A DNA stretch of 64,000 nucleotides from Mycolicibacterium neoaurum (GTDB lineage Bacteria; Actinomycetota; Actinomycetes; Mycobacteriales; Mycobacteriaceae), in contig NZ_JAQIIX010000002.1 of assembly GCF_036946495.1 (NCBI RefSeq), positions 2,480,001 through 2,544,000 of the forward strand. The letters run 5' to 3'. Of the stretch, positions 56,372-64,000 are shown one piece after another (the stretch's first letter is position 1; each line of letters starts with the position of its first letter). Below the pieces are notes generated by a model. It saw only the letters and a list, made by a program, of their open reading frames with translations. It did not search any database and was not told the origin of the DNA. The position numbers and the translations under genes are program-made.

Positions 56372-57361
56372 TCACCGTAACCAGCTGTGGTCGAACAGGT
56401 AGCGCTCGGCGAGCCGGGCGGTACCGAGTGCATAGCCGGGGCCGATCGCGATCGCGGCATCGGCATCGGCATGCGAGGCGATCCAGGCGGTGAGCTGGAT
56501 GCGTCGCAGCATCACGAATGTCGGGATGAGTGCCAGGTGTTCGTCGGCGAGCGTGCGCACCTTCGTATAACCGCGCAGCCATTCGGTGATGATGCGTTCG
56601 GCTTCCGGGGTGTCCTCGATCCAGGAGACGACCGCGCCGAGGTCGGCAAGGTTCCAGCCCCAGCCGGCATCGTCGAAGTCGATGACGGTGATACCCGCCG
56701 ATGGCGCTGCCGGGTCGACCATCAGGTTGGACAATCGCAGGTCGGCATGGATGAGCCCGAATCTGTCTGCGCCGGTGCCGTATTCGGCAAGAATTTGGGT
56801 GATCTGGTGGACCGCTCGCTGAATACCCGTCCGGTCCTGCTCGGACAGGCCCGGGGCTGCGCGCCAGTCGCCCCAGCGTGCTCCGGGGCCGAGGATATCG
56901 TCGAGGTCCCAGCGGAACCGGGTGAAATCGGGCGGGGTCGCCCAGCTGCGCACGTGCTCGTGCATGATGGCGGTCAGTTCACCGAGCTGGGCGAAGCCGA
57001 CCGCATGCGGGACCTCTTCCGCGGTGCACCCCGAGATCAGCGATACGGCGTCGACATGCAGTTCCCGGTCGCCGACCGATGCGGTGACGACATCCTCCCC
57101 GGCGGTCGAGCACACCAGCTCGGGAGTCTGCACCGCGGTGTCGCGACGTAGCGCGGCCATCCAGGCCAGCTCGGAGCGGATGCCGTGCACGCAGTGGTAG
57201 CCGGGCCGGTGCACGCGCAGCACGATCGGGTCGTCGTCACACACCAGGTAGGTGGCGTTCTCGGACAGGCTCAGTAGGCGCAGCGCGGTGTCGGGGGCGC
57301 GGCCGTAGGCGGGTAGCGCCGCCCTGGCGAAGTGCTCATGGTCGGCAGGCAATCCCGGCAT
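56372..57361 (-). CDS. APH-type phosphotransferase (small-molecule kinase)
   Basis: A 329-residue kinase of the aminoglycoside phosphotransferase/choline kinase fold. The catalytic loop is LIHADLRLSNLMV with the catalytic Asp and metal Asn, and VIDFDDAGWGWNLADLG holds the metal Asp. The N-terminal lobe has ENATYLVCDDDPIVLRVHRPGYH with the ATP Lys replaced by Arg (VLRVHRP), as seen in some relatives. Its position beside an amine permease and a class III PLP enzyme suggests it phosphorylates an amino alcohol, as hydroxylysine kinase or ethanolamine kinases do. Antibiotic resistance is less likely from context. Confidence 0.82.
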   Translation of the reverse strand: MPGLPADHEHFARAALPAYGRAPDTALRLLSLSENATYLVCDDDPIVLRVHRPGYHCVHGIRSELAWMAALRRDTAVQTPELVCSTAGEDVVTASVGDRELHVDAVSLISGCTAEEVPHAVGFAQLGELTAIMHEHVRSWATPPDFTRFRWDLDDILGPGARWGDWRAAPGLSEQDRTGIQRAVHQITQILAEYGTGADRFGLIHADLRLSNLMVDPAAPSAGITVIDFDDAGWGWNLADLGAVVSWIEDTPEAERIITEWLRGYTKVRTLADEHLALIPTFVMLRRIQLTAWIASHADADAAIAIGPGYALGTARLAERYLFDHSWLR

Positions 57362-57612
57362 GCCGACCAGTGTGGCCCAATGGTCGGGTCCAAGCAGACC
57401 AAATCGGGTTTTTTAACGCAGTCGTTGCATCATTCCCAGGTTCGAAACCTCGCCGAAACACAGCTGGTTGACAGCCGAATCCTCCAGTTGACCAAGCGAT
57501 CTGGGGAGGGTAACAATTGCCCGCGTCGTTCTTGTCGAAGGCATCGGTGCCGACGACCCTTCAAAGACCAGACCAAATAGCGGTCTGGGAAATGCCCTCA
57601 GATTGGGATCCA
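57362..57612. promoter_or_regulatory. Divergent control region with CCAGACC-N7-GGTCTGG dyad
   Basis: This 251-bp gap separates the kinase operon from the permease operon. It contains a perfect 7-bp inverted repeat CCAGACC-N7-GGTCTGG at 57567-57587 and a weaker TGGTC-N11-GACCA dyad at 57381-57401. The direct repeat AGACCAAAT appears at both places. GGTCT/AGACC arms resemble targets of UTRA-type GntR regulators such as NagR or PhnF, so these are candidate sites of the GntR encoded at 54817-55572. No open frame looks coding here. Confidence 0.65.
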
Positions 57613-59139
57613 ATGAGTGAGACTATCCAGCGACTCAAGCCGAATGCGGTCGGCTTGGTCGGTGTGCTGTTCATGGCGGTCGCCACGGCAGCCCCCATCA
57701 CCGCCATGGTCGGCAACGTGCCGATCGCGGTCGGCTTCGGCAACGGCGCCTACGCGCCCGCCGGCTATTTCGTCGCCACCATCGTCTTGACCCTGTTCGC
57801 CATCGGCTATGCCGCGATGAGCAAACACATCACCGCCACCGGAGCGTTCTACGGCTACATCTCGCACGGCCTCGGGCGCATCGTCGGCCTCGGCGCGGGT
57901 TTCTTGACCGCGCTGGCCTACATGGTGTTCGAGGCGTCGCTGATCGGTATCTTCAGCTTCTTCGGCACCGACCTGTTCTCCTCGCTGTTCGGAGTGGACG
58001 TGCCCTGGCTGGTGTTCGCGCTGGTGATGCTCGCGGTCAACGCGTTGCTCACCTATTTCGACATCAACCTGGCGGCCAAGGTGCTCGGTGTCTTCCTGGT
58101 GACCGAGATCGTGATGCTGGCCGCGATGGCGCTGTCGGTGCTGTTCACCGGCGGCGGACCGCAGGGATGGTCGTGGGGATCGTTGAACCCGCTCAACGGT
58201 TTCCAGAGTCTGTCCGGTGTCGTGGAGGGCGCCGACGGGTCCACCATGGCCGTCGTCGGATCCGCCGGCGTCGGTCTGTTCTTCGCGTTCTGGTCCTGGG
58301 TCGGCTTCGAGTCCAGCGCCATGTACGGCGAGGAATCGCGAAATCCCAAGAAGATCATCCCGATTGCGGTCGTGAGCTCGGTGATCGGCATCGGTGCGTT
58401 CTACGTGATCGTGTCCTGGCTCGCGATCGTGGGCACCGGTCCGGAGAATGCCATTGCACTGGCACAGGATTCGGCCACCGCGGGCAACATATTCTTCAAC
58501 CCTGTGCACGACAACCTCGGGCAGTGGGCGGTCGACCTCTTCAAGATCCTGCTGATGACCGGATCGTTCGCCTGCGGTATGGCATTCCACAACTGCGCCG
58601 CACGCTACCTCTACGCCCTCGGTCGTGAGGATGTCATCCCCGGGATGCGCAAGACGCTCGGAGCCACCCACCGCGTCCACGGTTCGCCTCATATCGCCGG
58701 TTTCGTGCAGACCGGCTTCGCGTTCCTGGTTGTGCTCTTCTTCGACCTCACCCATCGCGACCCTTACACCGGTCTGTACGGCCTGATGGCCCTGCTGGGT
58801 ACCACGGCCATCATGATCGTCCAGGCGCTGGCGGCCTTTTCGGTGATCTCGTACTTCCATGTGCACAAACGGCATCCGGAGACGGCCAACTGGTTCACCA
58901 CCTTCCTGGCCCCACTGCTCGGTGGACTCGGGATGGTGTACGTGGTCTACCTGCTGGCCAAGAACGCGTCGTTCGCGGCGGGCGCGGCGGCCACCGACTG
59001 GATCTTCGCGGCCATCCCATGGGTGGTCGGTATCGTGGGCATCGGCGGAGTGCTGCTGGCGCTCTTCCTCAAGTACAAGGATCCACAGCGCTATGCCGAA
59101 CTGGGCCGTACGGTGTTGGAAGAAGCCCACGAACGCTGA
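57613..59139 (+). CDS. APC family amino acid/amine permease
   Basis: A 508-residue permease with about 12 helices. LKPNAVGLVGVLFMAVATAAPITAM is the first helix pair; GAFYGYISHGLGRIVGLGAGFLTALAY and VGFESSAMYGEESRNPKKIIP are typical APC segments (E-E-S-R-N-P-x-K-x-I-P). It differs from the other APC permease in this window (46930-48435), which ends its motif with N-A-R-R. It probably imports the amino alcohol or amino acid used by the kinase and PLP enzyme. The ATG at 57613 is chosen; the frame is open 32 codons upstream across the operator region. The lyase gene follows after 8 bp. Confidence 0.9.
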   Translation: MSETIQRLKPNAVGLVGVLFMAVATAAPITAMVGNVPIAVGFGNGAYAPAGYFVATIVLTLFAIGYAAMSKHITATGAFYGYISHGLGRIVGLGAGFLTALAYMVFEASLIGIFSFFGTDLFSSLFGVDVPWLVFALVMLAVNALLTYFDINLAAKVLGVFLVTEIVMLAAMALSVLFTGGGPQGWSWGSLNPLNGFQSLSGVVEGADGSTMAVVGSAGVGLFFAFWSWVGFESSAMYGEESRNPKKIIPIAVVSSVIGIGAFYVIVSWLAIVGTGPENAIALAQDSATAGNIFFNPVHDNLGQWAVDLFKILLMTGSFACGMAFHNCAARYLYALGREDVIPGMRKTLGATHRVHGSPHIAGFVQTGFAFLVVLFFDLTHRDPYTGLYGLMALLGTTAIMIVQALAAFSVISYFHVHKRHPETANWFTTFLAPLLGGLGMVYVVYLLAKNASFAAGAAATDWIFAAIPWVVGIVGIGGVLLALFLKYKDPQRYAELGRTVLEEAHER

Positions 59140-59147
59140 CGGGAATC

Positions 59148-60404
59148 ATGTCTTTCTCCAACATCATGGACTCGAACAGCTATCGGGGCGGTCACCTCGG
59201 TGACCCCCTGATAGCTGCCCGGGCCCGGGTGCTCGGCCCCGCCTACCGGCTGTTCTACGACAACCCGGTGCACCTGGTCCGGGGTCACGGCACCCGCCTC
59301 TATGACGCCGAGGGCAACTGCTATCTGGACGCCTACAACAACGTGGCCAGTGTCGGTCATTGTCATCCGCACGTGATCGATTCCGTGACAAGGCAATTGA
59401 GCACACTGAATACCCACACGCGGTATTTGCACGAAGGTATCGTCGATTACTCGCAACGGTTGCTGGCGACGTTTCCCGACACCGGGGTCGCCGATTCCTA
59501 TCAGGTGATGTACGCCTGCACCGGATCCGAGGTCAATGATCTGGCGTTGCGGGTCGCCGCCGCGTACACCGGAGCGCGCGGGGTGATCGTCACCACAGAG
59601 GCGTATCACGGAAACACCGAGGCGGTGACCGCCATTTCGCCGTCACTGGGTGGTATCTCTTCACTGGGCGCCCATGTGCGTGCCGTCGATCCGGACCTCA
59701 CCGGTGTGGCCGCGGCCATCGCCGACCTGCAGGCGTCCGGATACGGAGTGAGTGCGCTGATCGTGGACACCATCTTCTCTTCCGACGGGATCTACCCCGA
59801 TCCCGCCGTGCTGGGGCCTGCGGTCGAGTTGGTGCGTGCCGCCGGTGGAGTGCTGATCGCCGACGAGGTGCAACCCGGGTTCGGACGCACCGGTGCCGGT
59901 ATGTGGGGATTCGATCGGCACGACGTCGTGCCGGATCTGGTCACCATGGGTAAGCCGATGGCCAACGGCATGCCGGTGGCCGCGATGGCGGCCCGCGGTG
60001 AGGTGCTCGCACCGTTCGCCGAGAGCGTGCCGTATTTCAACACCTTCGGTGGTAATCCGGTGTCCATGGCGGCCGCATCGGCGGTGCTCGACGTCATCGA
60101 GGACGAGAAGCTGATCGCCAACGCCGCCACGGTCGGTGAGACCCTGTACTCGGCGGTCGCCGCGCTGGCGGATCCGCGGATAACCGCGGTACGCGGTGCC
60201 GGGTTGTATGTGGGCGTCGAGTTGGTGGACCGGGAGACCGCACGCCGGGTGGTCAACGGTATGCGCGAGCGGCGCGTGCTCATCTCGGTCTGCGGCGCGG
60301 GCGGAAACGTCCTCAAGATCCGGCCGCCGATGGTGTTCTCGCCCGCCGACGTGGACTGGCTCGTTGCCGAACTCGAGCAGGTGCTGGCAAGCTTGGCGGA
60401 GTGA
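59148..60404 (+). CDS. Class III PLP enzyme, AGXT2L/phospho-lyase-like
   Basis: A 418-residue fold-type I PLP enzyme with the ring Asp D239 (IADEVQPGFGRTG) and Schiff-base Lys K269 (TMGKPMANGMPV). CTGSEVNDLALR, EAYHGNTEAVTAISP and the TMGKP-x-x-NG-x-P motif are features of the AGXT2L subgroup, which includes ethanolamine-phosphate and 5-phosphohydroxylysine phospho-lyases rather than true aminotransferases. The nearby APH-type kinase and amine permease agree with a kinase-then-lyase route. A true transaminase cannot be excluded. The gene overlaps pta by 4 bp (GTGA). Confidence 0.83.
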   Translation: MSFSNIMDSNSYRGGHLGDPLIAARARVLGPAYRLFYDNPVHLVRGHGTRLYDAEGNCYLDAYNNVASVGHCHPHVIDSVTRQLSTLNTHTRYLHEGIVDYSQRLLATFPDTGVADSYQVMYACTGSEVNDLALRVAAAYTGARGVIVTTEAYHGNTEAVTAISPSLGGISSLGAHVRAVDPDLTGVAAAIADLQASGYGVSALIVDTIFSSDGIYPDPAVLGPAVELVRAAGGVLIADEVQPGFGRTGAGMWGFDRHDVVPDLVTMGKPMANGMPVAAMAARGEVLAPFAESVPYFNTFGGNPVSMAAASAVLDVIEDEKLIANAATVGETLYSAVAALADPRITAVRGAGLYVGVELVDRETARRVVNGMRERRVLISVCGAGGNVLKIRPPMVFSPADVDWLVAELEQVLASLAE

Positions 60405-62470
60405 CCGCGCCCGCTGCTTCGGCCATCTATATCGCCTCTCCGGAGGGCGACACCGGAAAATCGACGATCGCGCTGGGGATTCTGCACCGATTGGCTGCCA
60501 CGGTGGCTCGTGTCGCGGTGTTCCGCCCCATCACCCGTCAGGGCGATCGCGACTACATCCTGGAGTTGCTGCTGGCGCACACCACGGCCGGGCTGAGCTA
60601 TGAGGAGTGCGTCGGCGTCGGATATCAGCAGATCCATGAGGACCCGGATGCGGCGATCGCCGATATCGTCGAGCGATTCCACGCCGTCGCCGAGCGCGCC
60701 GACGCGGTGGTGGTCGTCGGAAGCGACTACACCGATGTCGCGACGCCCAGCGAACTGAGCATGAATGCCCGCATCGCGGTGAATCTCGGTGCGGCGGTGG
60801 TGCTCGCGGTCAAGGCACAGGATCGCACGCCCGCCGAGGTTGCCCAGGTGGTCGAGCTGTGTCTCGCTGAGCTGGCCGCCCAACATGCCCATACCGCTGC
60901 GGTGGTGGCCAACCGGTGCGATCCGGCGCAATTGGTCGCCGTGGCCGAGGCGCTCAACGCGGTGGAACCGAAGAGTTATGTACTGCCTGAGGAACCGCTG
61001 CTGGTCGCCCCGTCGGTGGCCGAACTGTGTGAATCTGTGCACGGACGGCTGACCGGAGGCGACGAGGAACTGCTGGGCCGCGAGGCGATGGGTGTCCTGG
61101 TCGCCGGGATGACCGCCGAGCATGTGCTGGAGCGATTGCGCGACGGGATGGCGGTGATCACCCCCGGCGATCGCTCGGATGTGGTGATGGCGGTGATGGG
61201 AGCACATGCGGCGGCCGGGTTTCCGTCGCTGTCCTGTGTGGTGCTCAACGGTGGTCTCGCGTTGCATCCCGAAGTGGCCAGGTTGGTCGACGGTCTCGGC
61301 TCGCGACTGCCCATCATCAGCACCGATCTGGGCACCTACGACACCGCGCGGGCGGTCGCCTACACCCGGGGTCGCGTCACGGTGAACACCCAGCGCAAGA
61401 TCGACACCGCGCTGTCGCTGATGGAAGAGCACGTCGACACCGCCGATCTGATTGCGCGCTTGTCGATCCCGATTCCGAGCGTGGTCACACCGCAGATGTT
61501 CACCTACCAGCTGATCGATCAGGCCCGTGCCGATACCAGGCGGATCGTCCTGCCCGAAGGTGACGACGACCGGATCCTGCGGGCCGCGGGCCGGTTGCTG
61601 GCCCACCGGGTGGCCGAGCTGACCATTCTCGGCGACGAGGCCGCGGTGCGGGCCAGGGCGGCCGAGCTCGGCGTGGACATCTCGGCGGCCACGGTGCTCG
61701 ACCCCAAGACAAGTGCCCTGTGTGACCAGTTCGCCGATCAATACGCCGAGATGCGCAAGCACAAGGGCGTGACGGTGGACCAGGCCCGTGAAACCATCCA
61801 CGACGTGTCCTATTTCGGCACCATGCTGGTGCACAACGACATGGTCGACGGGATGGTCTCCGGTGCGCGGCACACCACTGCCCATACCGTGCGACCGGCA
61901 TTCGAGATCATCAAGACCCTGCCCGGTGTGTCGACGGTGTCCAGCATCTTCCTGATGTGTCTCGAGGACCGGGTGCTCGCCTACGGTGACTGTGCCATCG
62001 TGCCGGACCCGACTGCCGAACAGCTGGCCGATATCGCCGTCTCCTCGGCGCGCACGGCGGCCCAGTTCGGTATCGACCCGAGGGTGGCGATGTTGTCGTA
62101 TTCGACAGGAACCTCGGGTACGGGTGCCGATGTCGACAAGGTCCGTGCAGCAACCGAACTGGTGCGGGGACGCGAGCCAGAGCTGTTGGTCGAGGGGCCG
62201 ATCCAGTACGACGCCGCCGTGGACCCGGCCACAGCGGCCACCAAGATGCCCGATTCGGAGGTGGCCGGCCGGGCCACTGTGCTGATCTTTCCGGATCTCA
62301 ACACCGGCAACAACACCTACAAGGCCGTGCAACGCAGCGCCGGTGCCATCGCGATAGGTCCGGTTCTGCAGGGGCTGAACAAGCCGGTGAACGACCTGTC
62401 CCGGGGTGCGCTGGTCGAGGATATCGTCAACACCGTGGCGATCACCGCGATCCAGGCGGCACACCGGTGA
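60401..62470 (+). CDS. pta: Phosphate acetyltransferase
   Basis: A 689-residue three-domain Pta. It converts acetyl-CoA and phosphate to acetyl-phosphate and CoA. Residues 1-215 are a P-loop-like DTBS-type domain (SPEGDTGKST), about 225-340 a DRTGG domain (GVLVAGM, VITPGDRSDVV), and 360 to the end the catalytic domain with VLPEGDDDRIL, SGARHTTAHTVRPAFEIIK and FPDLNTGNNTYKAVQRS. The length is normal for long Pta. The GTG start overlaps the PLP-lyase stop, and the stop overlaps ackA (GTGA). It matches Rv0408. Confidence 0.97.
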   Translation: MTAPAASAIYIASPEGDTGKSTIALGILHRLAATVARVAVFRPITRQGDRDYILELLLAHTTAGLSYEECVGVGYQQIHEDPDAAIADIVERFHAVAERADAVVVVGSDYTDVATPSELSMNARIAVNLGAAVVLAVKAQDRTPAEVAQVVELCLAELAAQHAHTAAVVANRCDPAQLVAVAEALNAVEPKSYVLPEEPLLVAPSVAELCESVHGRLTGGDEELLGREAMGVLVAGMTAEHVLERLRDGMAVITPGDRSDVVMAVMGAHAAAGFPSLSCVVLNGGLALHPEVARLVDGLGSRLPIISTDLGTYDTARAVAYTRGRVTVNTQRKIDTALSLMEEHVDTADLIARLSIPIPSVVTPQMFTYQLIDQARADTRRIVLPEGDDDRILRAAGRLLAHRVAELTILGDEAAVRARAAELGVDISAATVLDPKTSALCDQFADQYAEMRKHKGVTVDQARETIHDVSYFGTMLVHNDMVDGMVSGARHTTAHTVRPAFEIIKTLPGVSTVSSIFLMCLEDRVLAYGDCAIVPDPTAEQLADIAVSSARTAAQFGIDPRVAMLSYSTGTSGTGADVDKVRAATELVRGREPELLVEGPIQYDAAVDPATAATKMPDSEVAGRATVLIFPDLNTGNNTYKAVQRSAGAIAIGPVLQGLNKPVNDLSRGALVEDIVNTVAITAIQAAHR

Positions 62471-63573
62471 CCGCCCGTTCGGTACTCGTCCTCAACAGCG
62501 GGTCATCATCGGTCAAATACGAACTGGTCGAGCCCGACTCGGGTGTCTCACTGGCACAGGGCATCGTCGAGCGGGTGGTGGACTACGGCGAGGCACTCAA
62601 GCAGGTGTTCGCCGAGCTGCCGGATCTGGACGGACTGGTTGCCGTCGGACATCGGGTGGTGCACGGCGGGGACAGACTGTACCGGCCCACCCTGCTCGAC
62701 GATGACACCATCGCCATCATCGAAGAGCTGGCACCGCTTGCGCCGCTGCACAATCCGCCGGCTCTGCTCGGTATCGCCGAAGCGCGCAAGGTGCTGCCGG
62801 ACCTACCGCATATCGCCGTGTTCGACACCGCGTTCTTCCACGATCTACCGGCCGCCGCGGCCGAGTACGCCATCGACCGCGAGATCGCCGAGCGATGGCG
62901 CATCCGTCGCTACGGCTTCCACGGCACATCGCATCGCTATGTCAGCGAACAGGCGGCCGAATTCCTGGACCGGCCGGTCGACGACCTGAATCAGATTGTC
63001 CTGCATCTGGGTAACGGAGCCTCGGCATCGGCGATCCGGGGCGGTCGGGCCGTGGACACCTCGATGGGCCTGACCCCGATGGAGGGTCTGGTGATGGGCA
63101 CCCGTTCGGGCGATCTCGACCCGGGCATCATGTTCTACCTGTGGCGGACGGCGCAGATGAGCGTGGAGGACATCGAGACGATGCTCAACCGTCGCTCGGG
63201 CGTATACGGACTCGGCGGTGAGATCGACTTCCGGGAACTGCACAAATGCATCGACGGCGGGGACGAGCAGGCGCGGTTGGCCTATGACGTCTATATCCAC
63301 CGGTTGCGCAAGTACATCGGCGGATATCTCGCGGTGTTGGGGAGCACCGATGTCATCACCTTCACCGCCGGAGTGGGGGAGAACGACGCCGCGGTGCGCC
63401 GTGACGCCCTGGCCGGGCTGAAAGGGCTGGGGATCGAACTCGACGAGGATCGCAACACCGCGAAAAGCCGCGATCCGCGGCGCATCTCGTCCGATGATTC
63501 GCCGGTGCAGGTGCTGGTCATCCCGACGAACGAGGAGCTTGCGATCGCGCGGTCCTGTCTCTCGGTGTTGTGA
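62467..63573 (+). CDS. ackA: Acetate kinase
   Basis: A 368-residue enzyme that makes ATP and acetate from acetyl-phosphate and ADP, or the reverse. The N-terminal signature VLVLNSGSSSVKYEL, GHRVVHGG, the FDTAFFHDLP region, FHGTSHRYV, HLGNGASASAI and TFTAGVGENDAAVR are standard for the ASKHA-fold family. The protein is a little shorter than the about 385-400 residues usual for AckA. It is translationally coupled to pta. Order matches Rv0408-Rv0409; the next M. tuberculosis gene pknG is not seen here. Confidence 0.97.
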   Translation: MTARSVLVLNSGSSSVKYELVEPDSGVSLAQGIVERVVDYGEALKQVFAELPDLDGLVAVGHRVVHGGDRLYRPTLLDDDTIAIIEELAPLAPLHNPPALLGIAEARKVLPDLPHIAVFDTAFFHDLPAAAAEYAIDREIAERWRIRRYGFHGTSHRYVSEQAAEFLDRPVDDLNQIVLHLGNGASASAIRGGRAVDTSMGLTPMEGLVMGTRSGDLDPGIMFYLWRTAQMSVEDIETMLNRRSGVYGLGGEIDFRELHKCIDGGDEQARLAYDVYIHRLRKYIGGYLAVLGSTDVITFTAGVGENDAAVRRDALAGLKGLGIELDEDRNTAKSRDPRRISSDDSPVQVLVIPTNEELAIARSCLSVL

Positions 63574-63583
63574 ATCGAGAGTT

Positions 63584-64000
63584 CTAGGCCGGCGGTGTGG
63601 GGTTCTGCACGGTATCCCAGGATGTTCCGTGCGGGCCGCCGCGGCCCGCACGCGGTGCCACACCGTCCGCGGACTCCGGATCGAACATCAACCAGATGCC
63701 GACGGCGGGGGTGTCGGTGGGGTTGTAATAACGGTGCGGGCGCATCGAGTTGAAGCACAGCGAGTCGCCGGCGTGCAGCTCGTGCTCGCCGAACTCCAAT
63801 TTCAGGCGCAGGGTGCCGGACAACATGTAGACGAACTCATGACCGTGGTGCACCATCGAGCGACCTTCAGGTGAGCTCGACGCCTTCGCCGCATAGGTGA
63901 CGTGGAGCGACTGCAGACCGTTCTCGGCGTGACCCGCCAGTTGTTCCCACCGGACACCGTGCTCCATCTCGATGACGGGATTGTCCGCCGAACGCTGGAT
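63584..64000 (-). CDS. Cupin-domain protein, probably XRE-cupin regulator (5' part outside window)
   Basis: The reverse frame ends at 63584 and is open to the right edge, giving 139 residues or fewer of the C-terminus. It is a cupin_2 barrel: VHHGHEFVYMLSGTLRLKLEFGEHELHAGDSLCF, broken by loops, and RPHRYYNPTDTPAVGIW. The metal-binding His and Glu are present in HHGHE and H in RPHRYY. The upstream piece (S-A-D-N-P-V-I-E-M-E-H-G-V-R-W-E) is typical of the linker between an N-terminal XRE helix-turn-helix and a cupin. I therefore expect a transcriptional regulator whose DNA-binding part is outside. An internal ATG at 63967 is probably not the true start. Confidence 0.75.
   Translation of the reverse strand: MQRSADNPVIEMEHGVRWEQLAGHAENGLQSLHVTYAAKASSSPEGRSMVHHGHEFVYMLSGTLRLKLEFGEHELHAGDSLCFNSMRPHRYYNPTDTPAVGIWLMFDPESADGVAPRAGRGGPHGTSWDTVQNPTPPA

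Noticed and set aside
57598..59130. A 510-codon reverse frame opposite the APC permease
   Set aside because: Composition is dominated by Arg, Gly, His and Glu with no motif, while the forward frame is a clear permease.
59792..62464. An 890-codon reverse frame opposite pta
   Set aside because: It is the typical long shadow of a GC-rich gene. pta motifs are on the forward strand.

Overview
The window looks like chromosomal DNA of a fast-growing mycobacterium (Mycolicibacterium type). The DNA is very GC-rich, many genes start with GTG, and stop/start overlaps of the ATGA or GTGA kind are frequent. Three blocks keep the gene order I know from Mycobacterium tuberculosis: the Rv0356c-Rv0364 block (thioesterase, purA, Rv0358-like, M50 protease, DUF3151, Rv0361-like, fba, DedA) at about 1.2-9.2 kb; a purT-like/rhodanese/metZ block (Rv0389-Rv0391) at 36.5-39.7 kb; and MBL protein/fgd1 ... 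pta/ackA (Rv0406c-Rv0409) at 53.1-63.6 kb. The other genes are accessory modules inserted between these blocks. A DUF222/HNH (13E12-type) protein, an MmpL-like transporter, an LpqH-like lipoprotein and an F420-dependent dehydrogenase also fit a mycobacterium.

Layout. 0-1.2 kb: truncated DHA2 efflux pump and divergent TetR regulator around a 25-bp palindrome. 1.2-9.8 kb: conserved housekeeping block plus a CDF metal exporter. 9.8-11.4 kb: DUF222/HNH protein. 11.5-29.2 kb: a catabolic island of 17 genes in two divergent operons. The leftward arm has an M20 hydrolase, IclR regulator, E1 alpha/beta dehydrogenase, a degenerate E2-like protein, class III aminotransferase, MDR reductase, RidA-like protein and class V PLP protein. 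The rightward arm has an acetoacetate-decarboxylase-like protein, MFS permease, two NTF2-like proteins, a sugar-type ABC importer and an amidase. 29.2-32.1 kb: HTH-DUF3887 regulator, ferredoxin, a frameshifted P450 and an alpha/beta hydrolase. 32.1-36.5 kb: MMPL/MarR pair, CPA1 antiporter and UBP zinc-finger protein. 36.5-40.1 kb: degenerate PurT-like protein, anchored NTF2-like protein, rhodanese, metZ and a conserved small protein. 40.1-45.7 kb: polyol-type catabolic locus (permease, FGGY kinase, DeoR regulator, polyol dehydrogenase, class II aldolase). 45.7-49.5 kb: LysR regulator, APC permease and an (R)-amine-transaminase-like enzyme. 49.5-53.8 kb: SDR, GNAT, LLM monooxygenase, small membrane protein, a 15-bp tandem repeat, methyltransferase and MBL protein. 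53.8-63.6 kb: fgd1, then an inserted GntR/SDR/kinase/APC/PLP-lyase module, then pta-ackA. The right edge cuts a cupin protein.

How the genes work together. The accessory part is mainly nitrogenous-compound and polyol catabolism. There are four import-plus-enzyme modules, each with its own regulator (IclR, DeoR, LysR, GntR) and in most cases a visible dyad at the expected site. Two stand out. In the 11.5-29.2 kb island, three proteins keep their family fold but lack hallmark catalytic residues: the E2-like protein, the RidA-like protein and the class V PLP protein. In the 54.8-60.4 kb module, an APH-type kinase is paired with a class III PLP enzyme that resembles amino-alcohol-phosphate phospho-lyases, next to pta-ackA. 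Substrates of all these modules are inferred, not shown. I saw no tRNA, rRNA, CRISPR array, insertion sequence or replication origin.
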